The notes under the pieces: model-generated | Databases searched by the model: none | Seen by the model: the letters and a program-made list of their open reading frames with translations, nothing else | Told to the model about the DNA's origin: nothing | Program-made: the position numbers and the translations under genes | Source of the DNA: CAZGAQ01 sp964523405 | GTDB taxonomy: Bacteria; Planctomycetota; Phycisphaerae; UBA1845; Fen-1342 | DNA length: 64,000 nucleotides | Direction: 5' to 3' | Assembly (NCBI GenBank): GCA_964523405.1 | Contig: CAZGAQ010000022.1 | Location: forward strand, 1 to 64,000 | Part shown: in pieces, positions 27,500 to 36,747 of the stretch | Numbering within the stretch: position 1 is the first letter of the stretch | How the letters are laid out: every line of letters starts with the position of its first letter

Positions 27500-27579
27500 T
27501 GCGCGGGCCGACAGTCTCCGCCGTGCAATCCTGAGACCGGAACCCGCCCGGCCACCCTCCATCCCCCGCTCGTTCGCGT

Positions 27580-27585
27580 TATAAT
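27580..27585 (+). promoter_or_regulatory. -10 box of top6A
   Basis: Perfect TATAAT, 34 bases before the TTG start. No convincing -35. The local context CGTTATAAT is the same as at the macro-domain-like gene promoter. Confidence 0.5.
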
Positions 27586-27613
27586 CCCCGCCTGATTTGC
27601 ACGGAGTTGTACC

Positions 27614-28786
27614 TTGGCCAAGACCGCCCCCAAACCGAAGAAGTCCGCCCACGGCGGCCGCGATCGCACTGCGGCCGGCGGGCGCATCGAGAAACTCGCC
27701 CGCGAAATCGTCACCGTCGTGCACAAGCACGAGGACCCCTACGTCGACATCCCGGCCCGCACGCTCTCGAACGTCCGGTTCAACGAGAAGAAGGGCATCA
27801 TCGAGCTGCTCGACGGTAAGCAGCGCCGCTCGTTCTTCAGCCTGCTGGGCCGCCGCAAGGGCGAGGGCAGCCAGGCGAAGAAGTTCATGCAGACCATCCG
27901 CGTCGCCGAGGTCTGCAAGCGGCTCATCGACGCCAACGACTCCACGAGCATCCGTGACCTGTTCTACAACCTGAAGGTCCCGATCAAGACGCTCGACGGC
28001 AGGACGTCCAAAGAGCTGATCTTCGTCGAGCAGAACGAGTCCGATCCGATCATCGAGGACATCGAGGTCGCGGTCGCGGCCCTGCGCGAGGAGCTGGGCG
28101 TCCACGCCGAGACCAAGGGCGCCATGGTCGGCCCGATGACCATCGTCGACAACGGCGACACGATCGACCTGTCCGCGATGGGCTCCGGCGGCTGGGCCGT
28201 GCCGAGCATCGTCGAGGCCGACGTGATCCAGTTCGTGAAGCACAAGGCCGAGTACATCCTGCTGATCGAAAAAGGCGCCATCTGGCAGCGGTTCAACAAG
28301 GACCGCTACTGGGAGCGCGAGAAGTGCATGATCATCCACGGCGGAGGTCAGCCGCCGCGCGGCGTGCGGCGGCTCGTACACCGCATGCACAACGAGCTGA
28401 AGGTGCCCGTCTACGTCCTCGTCGATAACGATCCCTGGGGCTACTACATCTACAGCGTCGTCAAGCAGGGCTCGATCAACCTCGCCTTCGAAAGCCAGCG
28501 CATGGCCATTCCCGCGGCGCGCTTCATCGGCATGAGCAGCTTCGACGCGGAGCGCTTCGCGATCCCCAGCCACGTGCCGATGCCGCTGACCGAGGAAGAC
28601 CGCCGCCGGGCCCGCGAAATCCGCGAGTATCCGTGGTTCCAGAAGAACGCTTGGCAGCGCGAGATCAAGTACATGGAAGGGCTCGGCGTGAAGCTCGAGC
28701 TCGAAGCCCTCTCCAACAAGCACTTCAGCTTCATCACCGAGACGTACTTGCCGACCAAGCTCCGCGACAAACGCTGGCTGGACTGA
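27614..28786 (+). CDS. top6A: DNA topoisomerase VI subunit A (Spo11-like)
   Basis: 390 residues. Top6A is the DNA-cleaving subunit of type IIB topoisomerase VI. Catalytic Tyr118 is in 'SIRDLFYNLK'; the Toprim acidic residues are Glu219 ('LIEKGAIWQRF') and Asp271/Asp273 ('VDNDPWGYYI'). The Lys-rich N-terminus and the length are normal. A TTG at 27614 with CGGAG upstream is the only reasonable start. The GHKL ATPase subunit Top6B, usually adjacent, is absent from the window, so either the genes are split or this copy works alone. Topo VI is mainly archaeal and uncommon in bacteria. Confidence 0.92.
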   Translation: MAKTAPKPKKSAHGGRDRTAAGGRIEKLAREIVTVVHKHEDPYVDIPARTLSNVRFNEKKGIIELLDGKQRRSFFSLLGRRKGEGSQAKKFMQTIRVAEVCKRLIDANDSTSIRDLFYNLKVPIKTLDGRTSKELIFVEQNESDPIIEDIEVAVAALREELGVHAETKGAMVGPMTIVDNGDTIDLSAMGSGGWAVPSIVEADVIQFVKHKAEYILLIEKGAIWQRFNKDRYWEREKCMIIHGGGQPPRGVRRLVHRMHNELKVPVYVLVDNDPWGYYIYSVVKQGSINLAFESQRMAIPAARFIGMSSFDAERFAIPSHVPMPLTEEDRRRAREIREYPWFQKNAWQREIKYMEGLGVKLELEALSNKHFSFITETYLPTKLRDKRWLD

Positions 28787-28795
28787 GGCGAGGAG

Positions 28796-28860
28796 GCTGG
28801 GCTAAGGCCGGCGCCGGAAGGCGATCTGCAGCGAACAGGCCTTGACGGTCTTAGCCCAGC
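28796..28860 (+). repeat. Perfect 11-bp inverted repeat downstream of top6A
   Basis: GCTGGGCTAAG at 28796-28806 and its exact complement CTTAGCCCAGC at 28850-28860 enclose 43 bases. It starts 10 bases after the top6A stop. It could be a transcript-end hairpin or the ends of a small palindromic element. Confidence 0.65.
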
Positions 28861-28874
28861 GCAGCCCGCGCCGC

Positions 28875-28917
28875 GCTGGTGCGAGAATCCCTTTCCGAGC
28901 TGGTGCGAGAATCCCTT
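28875..28917 (+). repeat. Short tandem direct repeat
   Basis: GCTGGTGCGAGAATCCCTT occurs at 28875-28893 and again at 28899-28917, a 24-base period. Confidence 0.75.
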
Positions 28918-28975
28918 CTCGCACCTCCGACGCGTCGCGCTCTACTCCGGCGCCGTCACTCCAAACGCAGCATCA

Positions 28976-29103
28976 CGTCATTCCGAAGGAGCGCAGCGAC
29001 TGAGGAATCTCCCCCCGCCCCCCGCGCACTCCTGCCCAACCGCATCGCCCGCGTCGGCGTCCTCTTCTTTCGTTATTCGCTATTCGTGATTCGCCATTCG
29101 CCC
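28976..29103 (+). repeat. Dispersed intergenic repeat-like spacer
   Basis: This part of the ~400-base gap between top6A and the ABC genes has no supported gene. It contains a 'CATTCCGAAGGAGCGCAGCG' segment of the kind seen as intergenic repeats in other genomes (from memory). Near 29071-29103 there are four ATTCG units spaced 7-8 bases. The following 'CAATCCCTCAATCCC' (~29120) recurs in similar form before leuD (~63822-63840). Confidence 0.5.
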
Positions 29104-29191
29104 CCGTCCCGTTCCGCGCGTCCGCAATCCCTCAATCCCCGCTTTGATCACCTTCATCCCCCACGCGTCCCCCGACCGGGTGTCGCACGCG

Positions 29192-29935
29192 CTATTCCCC
29201 CCGGAGCTGCCCGTTTTCCAGCACCAGCGTGCGGTCCGCCTGGGCGGCCACCCCCGGATCGTGCGTGACCAGCACGATCGTCTGCCCCTCATTGTGCAGG
29301 CTCTTGAGCAGGCCCATCAGGCTCGCGCCCGCCTCGGCGTCCAGGTTGCCCGTCGGCTCGTCCGCCAGCAGCACCTTCGGCCGGTGCACCAGTGCCCGTG
29401 CGATCGCCACGCGCTGGCGTTCGCCGCCGGACAGCTCGGCCGGGCGGTGCTTCAGTCGCGCCGACAGCCCCACGCGCTCCAGGACCGCCAGCGCGTCCGC
29501 GTGGGCGGCGTGGCGGCCGCTCCACCAGTCCAGGATCGACGTGCCGACCATGCGGGCCAGCAGCACGTTCTCCAGCACGTTGAGCTCGGGCAGCAGGTGG
29601 TAGAACTGGAACACGAAGCCGAACGTGTAGCGGCGGAAGCGGATGCGTTGCCGCTCGTAGGCCGACAGCACGTCGAGGGCGTTGGTGCGGAAGTGTCGCG
29701 CGTCAGGCGGGGCGAAGACCGGGGTATTCTCGAACAGCACCTGCCCGCTCTCCGGCACGTCCAGCGCCCCGAGCATGTGCAGCAGGGTGCTCTTGCCGCT
29801 GCCCGACTTACCCATGATGGCCACGAACTCGCCCGCCTGCACACGCAACGTGCAGCCCCGCAAGACCCGCAGGGTGCTGCGACCCATCACGTACGTCTTG
29901 TGCAGGTTCTCGGCGACGAGCAGCGTGTCACTCAT
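29192..29935 (-). CDS. ABC transporter ATPase, LolD/MacB type
   Basis: 247 residues: Walker A 'GKSGSGKSTLL', signature 'LSGGERQRVAIARAL', Walker B 'VLLADEPTGNLD' and switch His in 'LVTHDP'. This is the LolD/FtsE-like class that energises lipoprotein release or MacB-type export. A much longer frame exists upstream, but the ATG at 29935 gives the normal N-terminus and overlaps the permease stop by eight bases. A ~20-residue insertion between Walker A and the Q-loop includes 'DARHFRTNALDVLSAYE'. Confidence 0.92.
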   Translation of the reverse strand: MSDTLLVAENLHKTYVMGRSTLRVLRGCTLRVQAGEFVAIMGKSGSGKSTLLHMLGALDVPESGQVLFENTPVFAPPDARHFRTNALDVLSAYERQRIRFRRYTFGFVFQFYHLLPELNVLENVLLARMVGTSILDWWSGRHAAHADALAVLERVGLSARLKHRPAELSGGERQRVAIARALVHRPKVLLADEPTGNLDAEAGASLMGLLKSLHNEGQTIVLVTHDPGVAAQADRTLVLENGQLRGE

Positions 29936-31706
29936 GGCGGATCGCCTCCACCGGCTGCATGCCGCCCGCCCGCCACGCGGCCGCCAGCGCGCCGATCGTC
30001 GAAGCGGCGATGGCGGCGGCCACCACGAAGAGCACTTCGCCCGGGCGGACCGTACTGGGAATGTCGTCGAATGAGTACACCGAGCGATCCCACACGCGCC
30101 AGCCAAAGGCCCAGACCAGGAAATCCTGAATGCGATTGATGTTGTGTACGAACAGCGTGCCGAGCGCCGCGCCCACGATGCTGCCGACAATGCCAACCGC
30201 CGCGCCGTACGTCACGAAGATTGCCGCCACGCCGGCCGACGAGCCGCCAATACTCTTGACAATCCCGATGTCCCGCGTCTTCTGCAGTACGATCATGTAC
30301 AGGATGCACAGCACGAGCACGGCCGCGACGAGGGAAATGATCCCGAAGAGGATCGTGACAAGCTGCCGTTCCTTCTCGACCGGCGCGATGATGTGGGCCT
30401 GGGATTCCTCCCAGGTCTTTGCGTGCACGCGCTGGATGAGTTGCAGGTCGTCCAGCGTGAGGTTGAAGCGGCGATCCAGCGAATAGCCCTGGTAAAGCGT
30501 CTCCAGCCGCTTGGCCACCGCGTACGGATCGACGGGCCGGCCCTTCACCTGGTCATGTAGCTTGATCTGAATCTGCGAGCAGCGGCCCGGTACCGTCCCG
30601 ATGACCTCGCCGGTATCGCTCTTCCGCTCGGTGCGCTGCATCTGCAGGAGCTTCTGCAACAGGTCGAAATCGCAATACACGTGCCGCGAGTCAATCTCGT
30701 AAATGCCCGTGCGCGAGTCGTCGGCGTAGCGGAACGGCTGCTTGATCGGCGTATCGAGCGTGCCCGCCAGCGACACCGGCACGAGCGTGAGCGACATCAC
30801 GCAGCCGCGCGGCCGCTGCCAGTAGCGCTGGTACCGTCCATCCGCCTGGCGCTCCGCGATGATGTCCCGACCGATGATCAATCCGGGATAGGGCTCGCCG
30901 GTCATCTCGGGTGGCCCGAGCGCCTCATTCTCCAGGGCCTTGTATTCGCCCGCGATGATCGGCCCGCCGTACGCGCGGCACGTCGCTGTCCAGTAGTTGT
31001 CCGTGGTCTCCGCGTCGCGCACCCCGGCCCCCCAGCTCTGCTCCAGGGCCGCCTGGTATGGCGGCGGCAGTACCGGGCGCGGACCGCGCACCATGACCTC
31101 ACCTTTCTCATCACGCCACTCGACGGCGGGATGCTGCAGGTCGAAGCCCAACACCGGCTGCCGCTGTTCGGCGAGCGTCGTCGTGCCGGGGTAGTACTTC
31201 TCGTAGTACAGGCTGCTCTTGAAGGCGTTGACGACGTAGACGTCTTCCAGGCGGATGCCGACCACCTGAGCGGCGCTGGTCAGCGTGCTGCCCTGGAAGC
31301 GCAGCAGGCCGAACGAGTAGATCACCGGCGTGGCCTTGGCGATCTCGGGCCACTGATTCGGGTCGCTGATGTCCGCAATGAACTCCTCGTACAGCGGGAA
31401 GCCGGACGGAGAGTAGTTGTCGACGATGATGTCGCCGAGCAGGCCGCGAGCTTTGAACTTGAGCTGGTCGAGGAAGCCGCCCATGACCGACATGACGATG
31501 ACGACCATGGCCGTGCAGAGCACGACGGCCGCAATGGCGAAATAGGCGATCCGCCGTTTGCGGAGATAGCGGAGCGTAAGAAAGAGCTTGTACAAAGGTA
31601 ACCGGTCTTGTGTGCGGAACTTCGGACCGTCCTCGCGCCGGGGCCGCCGCGCGGTCCCGCCGGACGGAGCAGGCGAGAGCTTACCCGGAATCGCCGCGGG
31701 ATGCAC
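29928..31706 (-). CDS. LolC/E-like FtsX-family ABC permease
   Basis: Up to 592 residues. One membrane helix near ~50-75 ('IAYFAIAAVVLCTAMVVIVM') is followed by a large periplasmic domain of about 380 residues and three C-terminal helices, including the FtsX-type 'KTRDIGIVKSIGGSSAGV'. LolC/E proteins are nearer 400 residues, so the periplasmic domain is enlarged. The start is uncertain; residues before ~38 look unstructured and a later TTG near 31592 is possible. Paired with the ATPase, it likely exports or extracts lipoproteins or another envelope substrate. Confidence 0.88.
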   Translation of the reverse strand: MHPAAIPGKLSPAPSGGTARRPRREDGPKFRTQDRLPLYKLFLTLRYLRKRRIAYFAIAAVVLCTAMVVIVMSVMGGFLDQLKFKARGLLGDIIVDNYSPSGFPLYEEFIADISDPNQWPEIAKATPVIYSFGLLRFQGSTLTSAAQVVGIRLEDVYVVNAFKSSLYYEKYYPGTTTLAEQRQPVLGFDLQHPAVEWRDEKGEVMVRGPRPVLPPPYQAALEQSWGAGVRDAETTDNYWTATCRAYGGPIIAGEYKALENEALGPPEMTGEPYPGLIIGRDIIAERQADGRYQRYWQRPRGCVMSLTLVPVSLAGTLDTPIKQPFRYADDSRTGIYEIDSRHVYCDFDLLQKLLQMQRTERKSDTGEVIGTVPGRCSQIQIKLHDQVKGRPVDPYAVAKRLETLYQGYSLDRRFNLTLDDLQLIQRVHAKTWEESQAHIIAPVEKERQLVTILFGIISLVAAVLVLCILYMIVLQKTRDIGIVKSIGGSSAGVAAIFVTYGAAVGIVGSIVGAALGTLFVHNINRIQDFLVWAFGWRVWDRSVYSFDDIPSTVRPGEVLFVVAAAIAASTIGALAAAWRAGGMQPVEAIRHE

Positions 31707-31752
31707 CAGCAGGCGCCGCCGGGCACCAGGTTCATCCGGAGCGGGCGACTAC

Positions 31753-34086
31753 CTAGGCCGGAAACTCGAGTCGGCCCCAGCCGAGCGTGTGTTGGCGCGT
31801 CGCGCCGACACGGGCGCTCAGCCGCTGGCCGTCCCAACACACGCTCACCGGTTGGCCCGCGATGACGCAGTTGTCCAGGGCAAAGTGCGCCAGGCCGAAC
31901 TGCAGCGGCTCAACGACCAGCCCGCCGTCCGGCTGCGGCCGCAAGCCGACGACGTACCGCAGCAGCAGGTCGATGATGTAGCTGTGCATGTAGTCTTCGG
32001 TGCCGCGGAAGAAGGGGGCCTGCCCGGTGAGCGGGTTGTAATACTCGTAGCTCGTCGGCCGGGCGAGGTCGCGGTCGACGAAGAGCATGTAAATGAAGCG
32101 CGTGAGGAACGTGGCGGCGTAGGGCTCCAGTTGCGGGTCGAGGTTCAGGGCGGCCTGGCCCAGGACGTCAGCGATGTGCGCGTTGGTCATCAGCCACGTG
32201 CGCCCGTTCCAGGTGCAACTCATGCGTTTGCCTTTCCAGCGGCCGCACGCGTCGGCGAGGTCGTCGTCGAGTGCGGTGGCGGGCGCGGGCCATTCGGTCC
32301 AGAACTCCTGCGGGTTGAGCAGGTGCTCGTGGATGGCCGGCAGATGCTGGGTGGTGGCGAGGTCGGTGAGGAAGGGGTAGAAGTCGGTCAGCGCCTTCAC
32401 CGGCGAGCGGCGCCCGTTGCGCGGGTCGACGTCGCAGAACTTGTGCCAGCGGGGGTCCCACATGCTGTTGCGCACGGCGTCGGCGGTGCAGTCGGCAAAG
32501 TGGTGCCAGTGGGCGGCCTGGTCGGCGTGGCCGAGCTCGGCGGCCATCCACGCCAGGGCCCGCTGGAGCTTGTAGACGTAGACCGTGGCGTCGACGCCCT
32601 TGAGCCGCAGGGCGCCCCATTCATCGCCGCGCGGGTCGACGAAGAGGTACCGCGACATGTACTCCTGGCCGGTCTCGGCCTGGTTGACGACGTCGTAGAG
32701 GTGCGTGCCTTCGGGGTCGCGCTGGCGGCTGAACCACTCGGCGTAGCGCGTCAGCGGTTCGTAGCAGGCCTTCAGGAAGCCGCGGTCGGGGTGGATGGCG
32801 TAGACGTCCTGCACCGCGCCGCCCCAATCGGAGTGATACATCAGCGTCGGGTTCCACGTGCCGGGCTGCTTCTCCGGCCACAGGCCGCCGAAGATAAAGC
32901 CGTCTTCGCGCTGGGATTCGAGGAAGTTGAGGATGCAGCCCTGGGCGAGGGCGGGGTTGTGCAGCCAGCGCGTGTCCTTGGCGAGCACTTGCGAGCTGTA
33001 GGAGATGTTGTGGCGGAACCAGCCGGCGTTGATGCCTTCGAAGACGCAGGGATGGCGCAGGGGCGCGCGGCCGTGGTCGATCGCGTTCAGCCGTAGCCCG
33101 TACCAGCGGTAATTGAAGTACTTTTCCAGGTAAGGGTCGGAGCAGCGGAAGTCGGGGGCCTGCGCGAAGAAGCCGGACCAGTCGGGGAGGGCGGGGGCGC
33201 CGAAGCCGGCGGTGGCGCGCGGAGCGATCTGGAGGGCGCCGGTGACCGTCGTGCTGCGGCGCGGGGCGAGCTTGAGGCGGCGGTGCAGTCCGACAAAGAC
33301 CCACTTGCGGTGCGGCTGGCCGCCCGGACGGCCGTCGATGCCTCCGGCGGTGTGGCAGGTGTTGGGCAGGGCCGAGTTGAACAACTCGTAGAAGGGCGTG
33401 ACGTGCCAGTCGGGGATGTCGGGCGTAGTCTCCGAGGATTGCACGGCGAAAGAGGTGCAGGTCGGTGCCCCGCCCTGGGCCGCAAGGGTCCAGGTGAAAT
33501 CGAGGTCGTGTTGCACATGTTGGCCGTCGACCACGCGGTAGGCGCCGCGGATGTGGCGGCGGTCGGCGGTGACCGCTTCGAAACGCGTGTCGCCGACGTC
33601 GGTGGCCAGCACGCGGCCCCACAGAATCAGGTCGACTGTGCGCGCCGCCGCCGTGGTGTTCGTCAGCGTCAGCGTGCTCGTGAAGCGGTCGTCCGGCGTG
33701 ACCGCCTTCTCTTCCTGCACGTCCAGCCCGGGCGCGGCGAACTCCGACAGCAGCACATCCGGGCGCCACACGCGGCCGCGGCAGGTCCAGGGCAGGGGGG
33801 CGCCGTCTTCCAGCAGCGTATATGTGAACAGGCCGTCGAGCTTGAGTTCGAGATAGGTGCCGTGATCCCAGAAGCCGGGTAGGTCGAGGAAGAGCGGGAA
33901 TTCGGGGGCCCAGAGGATCCGGCGGCCGCCGCCGAGGAACCACTTGTGCGGGCCGGCCAGGCTCTGCAGCCGCCGCGTCGCAGCGGCACGATCGGAGCGC
34001 GTCGCGTTCTTTGCAGCGTGTGGCGGCACGGTGGTGGCGCGCGCCGGACGGCGCGGACGAGTGGTGACGGCCGGCTTGCGGGGCAT
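31753..34086 (-). CDS. Glycoside hydrolase with (alpha/alpha)6 barrel, GH63/MGH-like
   Basis: 777 residues. After a basic, probably disordered N-terminus (~1-38) comes a beta-rich domain (~45-300) and then an (alpha/alpha)6 toroid: 'YLEKYFNYRWYGLRLNAI', 'RHPCVFEGINAGWFRHNISYS', 'FGGLWPEKQPGTWNPT', 'TSYEYYNPLTGQAPFFRGTEDYMHS'. These resemble GH63 and mannosylglycerate hydrolase-type enzymes. The substrate cannot be read from sequence. No signal peptide, so it may act in the cytoplasm. AAAGGA precedes the ATG. It stands alone between the ABC pair and the sulfur operon. Confidence 0.82.
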   Translation of the reverse strand: MPRKPAVTTRPRRPARATTVPPHAAKNATRSDRAAATRRLQSLAGPHKWFLGGGRRILWAPEFPLFLDLPGFWDHGTYLELKLDGLFTYTLLEDGAPLPWTCRGRVWRPDVLLSEFAAPGLDVQEEKAVTPDDRFTSTLTLTNTTAAARTVDLILWGRVLATDVGDTRFEAVTADRRHIRGAYRVVDGQHVQHDLDFTWTLAAQGGAPTCTSFAVQSSETTPDIPDWHVTPFYELFNSALPNTCHTAGGIDGRPGGQPHRKWVFVGLHRRLKLAPRRSTTVTGALQIAPRATAGFGAPALPDWSGFFAQAPDFRCSDPYLEKYFNYRWYGLRLNAIDHGRAPLRHPCVFEGINAGWFRHNISYSSQVLAKDTRWLHNPALAQGCILNFLESQREDGFIFGGLWPEKQPGTWNPTLMYHSDWGGAVQDVYAIHPDRGFLKACYEPLTRYAEWFSRQRDPEGTHLYDVVNQAETGQEYMSRYLFVDPRGDEWGALRLKGVDATVYVYKLQRALAWMAAELGHADQAAHWHHFADCTADAVRNSMWDPRWHKFCDVDPRNGRRSPVKALTDFYPFLTDLATTQHLPAIHEHLLNPQEFWTEWPAPATALDDDLADACGRWKGKRMSCTWNGRTWLMTNAHIADVLGQAALNLDPQLEPYAATFLTRFIYMLFVDRDLARPTSYEYYNPLTGQAPFFRGTEDYMHSYIIDLLLRYVVGLRPQPDGGLVVEPLQFGLAHFALDNCVIAGQPVSVCWDGQRLSARVGATRQHTLGWGRLEFPA

Positions 34087-34138
34087 GCGAGTCCTTTCGT
34101 TGAAGACGACGGATTCTGGCCGCGCTTGCGGGCGGTCG

Positions 34139-35329
34139 TCAACGGGCTGGGAGGGCCTGGGCGAGATCAGCGATCAGGTCGTCGGCGTCTTCGAGGCCGA
34201 CGCTGAGGCGGACGAGGCCGTCGACGATGCCGATGCGTTCGCGCACCGCGGGCGGAACGGAGGCGTGGGTCATCAGGGCGGGGTGGTTCACGAGCGACTC
34301 GACGCCGCCGAGGCTCTCGGCGCAGGCGAACAACTTGGTACTCGACAGCAGGTGTTGGGCCGCGTCGAGGCCGCCGCGCAGGACGCAGGTCACCATGCCG
34401 CCGCCGCCGGACATCTGTCGTCGGGCGAGTTCGTGCTGTGGATGTGTCGGCAAGCCCGGGTAGATCATCGTCTCGAAGGCGGCCTGCGCGGCGGCCCATT
34501 CCGCGATGCGCTGCGCGTTTTCGCAGTGCTGGCGCATGCGGAGGGTCAGCGTCTTGAGGCCGCGATGGACGAGGTAGCAGTCGAGTGGCCCCGGTACGCC
34601 GCCGGCCGCGTTCTGAAAGAAGCGAATCGGCTCGAGGACGTCCGGGCTGGCTGCGATGACGGCGCCGCCGATGACGTCCGAATGACCGCCGATGTACTTG
34701 GTGGTGCTGTGCAGGACGAGGTCGGCGCCGAGCTCGAGCGGCCGCTGCAACGCCGGCGTGGCGAACGTGTTGTCGACGACAAGTAGGATGCGGTCAACGC
34801 CGTGGCCGGCGCGAATGAGGGACTGCTGGCGCTCGTGCACGGCTCGCGCCACAGCGGCGACGTCCAGAAGTCGTAGCAGCGGATTGGTCGGCGACTCGAT
34901 CCAGACGAGGCGCGTGGTCCGGTCGATCAGGGCCGCGATGTCGGCCGGGTTGGTGCTGTCGGTGTAGTGCGGGACGAGACCCCAGGGCTTGAAGACGCGT
35001 TCGAAGAGGCGGTACGTGCCGCCGTACAGGTCGCTGTAGGCCACGACGGAATCGCCGGGGCGGAGCAGCCCGCCGAGGATGGCGGTACTGGCGGCCAGCC
35101 CGGAAGCGAACGCCGCCGCACCGACGCCACCTTCGAGGTCGGCGAGGCACGCCTCGAGATTGCGGCGTGTCGGGTTGTCCGAGCGGGAGTACTCGAAGCC
35201 CTTGTGTACGCCGGGGGCGGTCTGGGTGTAGGTGCTCGTGAGGTACAGCGGGGGCACGGTCGCACCGCTGGCGGGGTCCGGGGCCTGGCCGACATGAATG
35301 GCGCGGGTGGCAAATCGCATGGTGTCCAT
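34139..35329 (-). CDS. Cystathionine gamma-lyase/synthase family enzyme
   Basis: 396 residues of the Cys/Met-metabolism PLP family. The Schiff-base lysine is Lys211 in 'LVLHSTTKYIGGHSD'. 'YSRSDNPTR' (cofactor phosphate contact) and 'GGMVTCVLRGG' are present. Sequence alone does not separate cystathionine gamma-lyase from gamma-synthase. As the last gene of an operon with cystathionine beta-synthase and no homoserine acyltransferase, it most likely performs gamma-lyase chemistry, releasing cysteine from cystathionine. It starts 14 bases after cbs. Confidence 0.9.
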   Translation of the reverse strand: MDTMRFATRAIHVGQAPDPASGATVPPLYLTSTYTQTAPGVHKGFEYSRSDNPTRRNLEACLADLEGGVGAAAFASGLAASTAILGGLLRPGDSVVAYSDLYGGTYRLFERVFKPWGLVPHYTDSTNPADIAALIDRTTRLVWIESPTNPLLRLLDVAAVARAVHERQQSLIRAGHGVDRILLVVDNTFATPALQRPLELGADLVLHSTTKYIGGHSDVIGGAVIAASPDVLEPIRFFQNAAGGVPGPLDCYLVHRGLKTLTLRMRQHCENAQRIAEWAAAQAAFETMIYPGLPTHPQHELARRQMSGGGGMVTCVLRGGLDAAQHLLSSTKLFACAESLGGVESLVNHPALMTHASVPPAVRERIGIVDGLVRLSVGLEDADDLIADLAQALPAR

Positions 35330-35343
35330 CTTCGCAGGCGAGA

Positions 35344-36720
35344 TCAGTGGGCCGCGGTCGCTCCGGCCGTCGGCCGATCCCAGAACTCAACGAGGTCGAT
35401 GCGTGTGATGATGCCGGCGATACGGCCGCAGTCGCGCACGACGACGCCGGTGTGGCCGGACATGAGCAGGCGATAGACCTCATCCAGGGAGGTCCCGGCC
35501 TGCACTTCGGGCAGGGGGCGGGCCATGACGTCGCGGAGCTTCACCTGGCGGCGGTCGTTGCCGTCGCGCAGCAGGCGGGCCAGGGTGACTTCCTGGATGG
35601 CGCCGACGACGCGGTCGTCCTCGATGACGGGAACCTGCGAGATCGCCTCCTGGCGGCAGAGCTCGATGGCGTCTTGCACGGTCTGGTCGGGGGTGAGGGC
35701 GAGGAGCGTGCGCTGGCCCTGCATGGCGAGGACATCGGCGGCCGTGCTGGTCGCGGAGGCATCCGCGCCGAAGCCGCTCGCCTGCATCCAGGTGTCGTCG
35801 TAGAACTTGCTCAGATAGTTGCGGCCGGTGTCGGGGAGCATGGCGACCACGAGGTCCTGGGGGCCGAGACGCTCGGCGTAGCGCAGGGCGGCCGCGACGG
35901 CGGTGCCGGCGGAGCCGCCGACGAGCAGCCCTTCCTGCCGCGCGAGGGCACGCGCGGTGCGAAAGGAGGTGCGATCGTCGATGCGCACCCAGTCGTCCAC
36001 GACCTGCGTGTTGAGCGTCTTCGGCACGTAGTCCTCGCCGATGCCTTCGACCTTCCACGACTTCGGGGCGTCGCCGGAGAGGACGGAGCCCTCGGGGTCC
36101 GCGGCGACGATGCGAATCTTCGGGTTTCGCTCCTTGAGGTACTTGCCCACGCCGGAGATCGTGCCGCCCGTGCCGATGCCGGCCACAAAGCACGTGATGC
36201 GGCCCTCGGTCTGCTCCCAGATTTCCGGCCCGGTTGTGAGATAGTGAATCTCAGGGTTGCTCAGGTTGGTGAACTGATTGGGCCGCCACGCGTGGGGGAT
36301 CTCGTTGACGAGGCGGTTGGCGACGCCGTTGTAGCTCTCGGGCGCGTCCGGCGGGACATTGGTGGGGACGACGACGATCTCGGCCCCGTAGGCCTTGAGC
36401 AGACTGATCTTCTCCGCGCTCATCTTGTCAGGCAGCACAAAAATGCAGCGGTAGCCCTTGATCGCGGCCGCCAGCGCGAGCCCGACACCGGTGTTGCCGG
36501 CGGTGGCCTCGACCAGCGTGGAAACGCCGGGGCGGATCAGGCCCGCCTGTTCCGCCTGTTCGACCATCGCCCGGCCGATGCGGTCCTTGATGCTGCCGCC
36601 CGGGTTGAAGAATTCGACCTTGCCGTAGACCGGACACGGCGCCCGCTCGGCCACGCGGCGCAGGCGGACGATCGGGGTGTGTCCGATCGCGTCGAGGACG
36701 GACTCAAAGCGGGCGGGCAT
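35344..36720 (-). CDS. cbs: Cystathionine beta-synthase with C-terminal CBS domains
   Basis: 458 residues. The PLP fold has Lys45 in 'NPGGSIKDRIG', phosphate loop 'GTGGTIS' and 'EATAGNTGVG'. Two CBS repeats (~335-455) end in 'LLMSGHTGVVVRDCGRIAGI', the regulatory module that binds S-adenosylmethionine in animal CBS. It would condense serine and homocysteine to cystathionine. A GGAG precedes the ATG. It lies between cysK and the gamma-lyase-type gene, so reverse transsulfuration is complete in one operon. Confidence 0.92.
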   Translation of the reverse strand: MPARFESVLDAIGHTPIVRLRRVAERAPCPVYGKVEFFNPGGSIKDRIGRAMVEQAEQAGLIRPGVSTLVEATAGNTGVGLALAAAIKGYRCIFVLPDKMSAEKISLLKAYGAEIVVVPTNVPPDAPESYNGVANRLVNEIPHAWRPNQFTNLSNPEIHYLTTGPEIWEQTEGRITCFVAGIGTGGTISGVGKYLKERNPKIRIVAADPEGSVLSGDAPKSWKVEGIGEDYVPKTLNTQVVDDWVRIDDRTSFRTARALARQEGLLVGGSAGTAVAAALRYAERLGPQDLVVAMLPDTGRNYLSKFYDDTWMQASGFGADASATSTAADVLAMQGQRTLLALTPDQTVQDAIELCRQEAISQVPVIEDDRVVGAIQEVTLARLLRDGNDRRQVKLRDVMARPLPEVQAGTSLDEVYRLLMSGHTGVVVRDCGRIAGIITRIDLVEFWDRPTAGATAAH

Positions 36721-36747
36721 GGTGGGCTCCGGATCGGGACGCCATGC

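Noticed and set aside
29936..30196. Longer start for the LolD-type ATPase
   Set aside because: It would lie inside the permease gene and adds no homologous sequence; ATG 29935 gives the normal protein.
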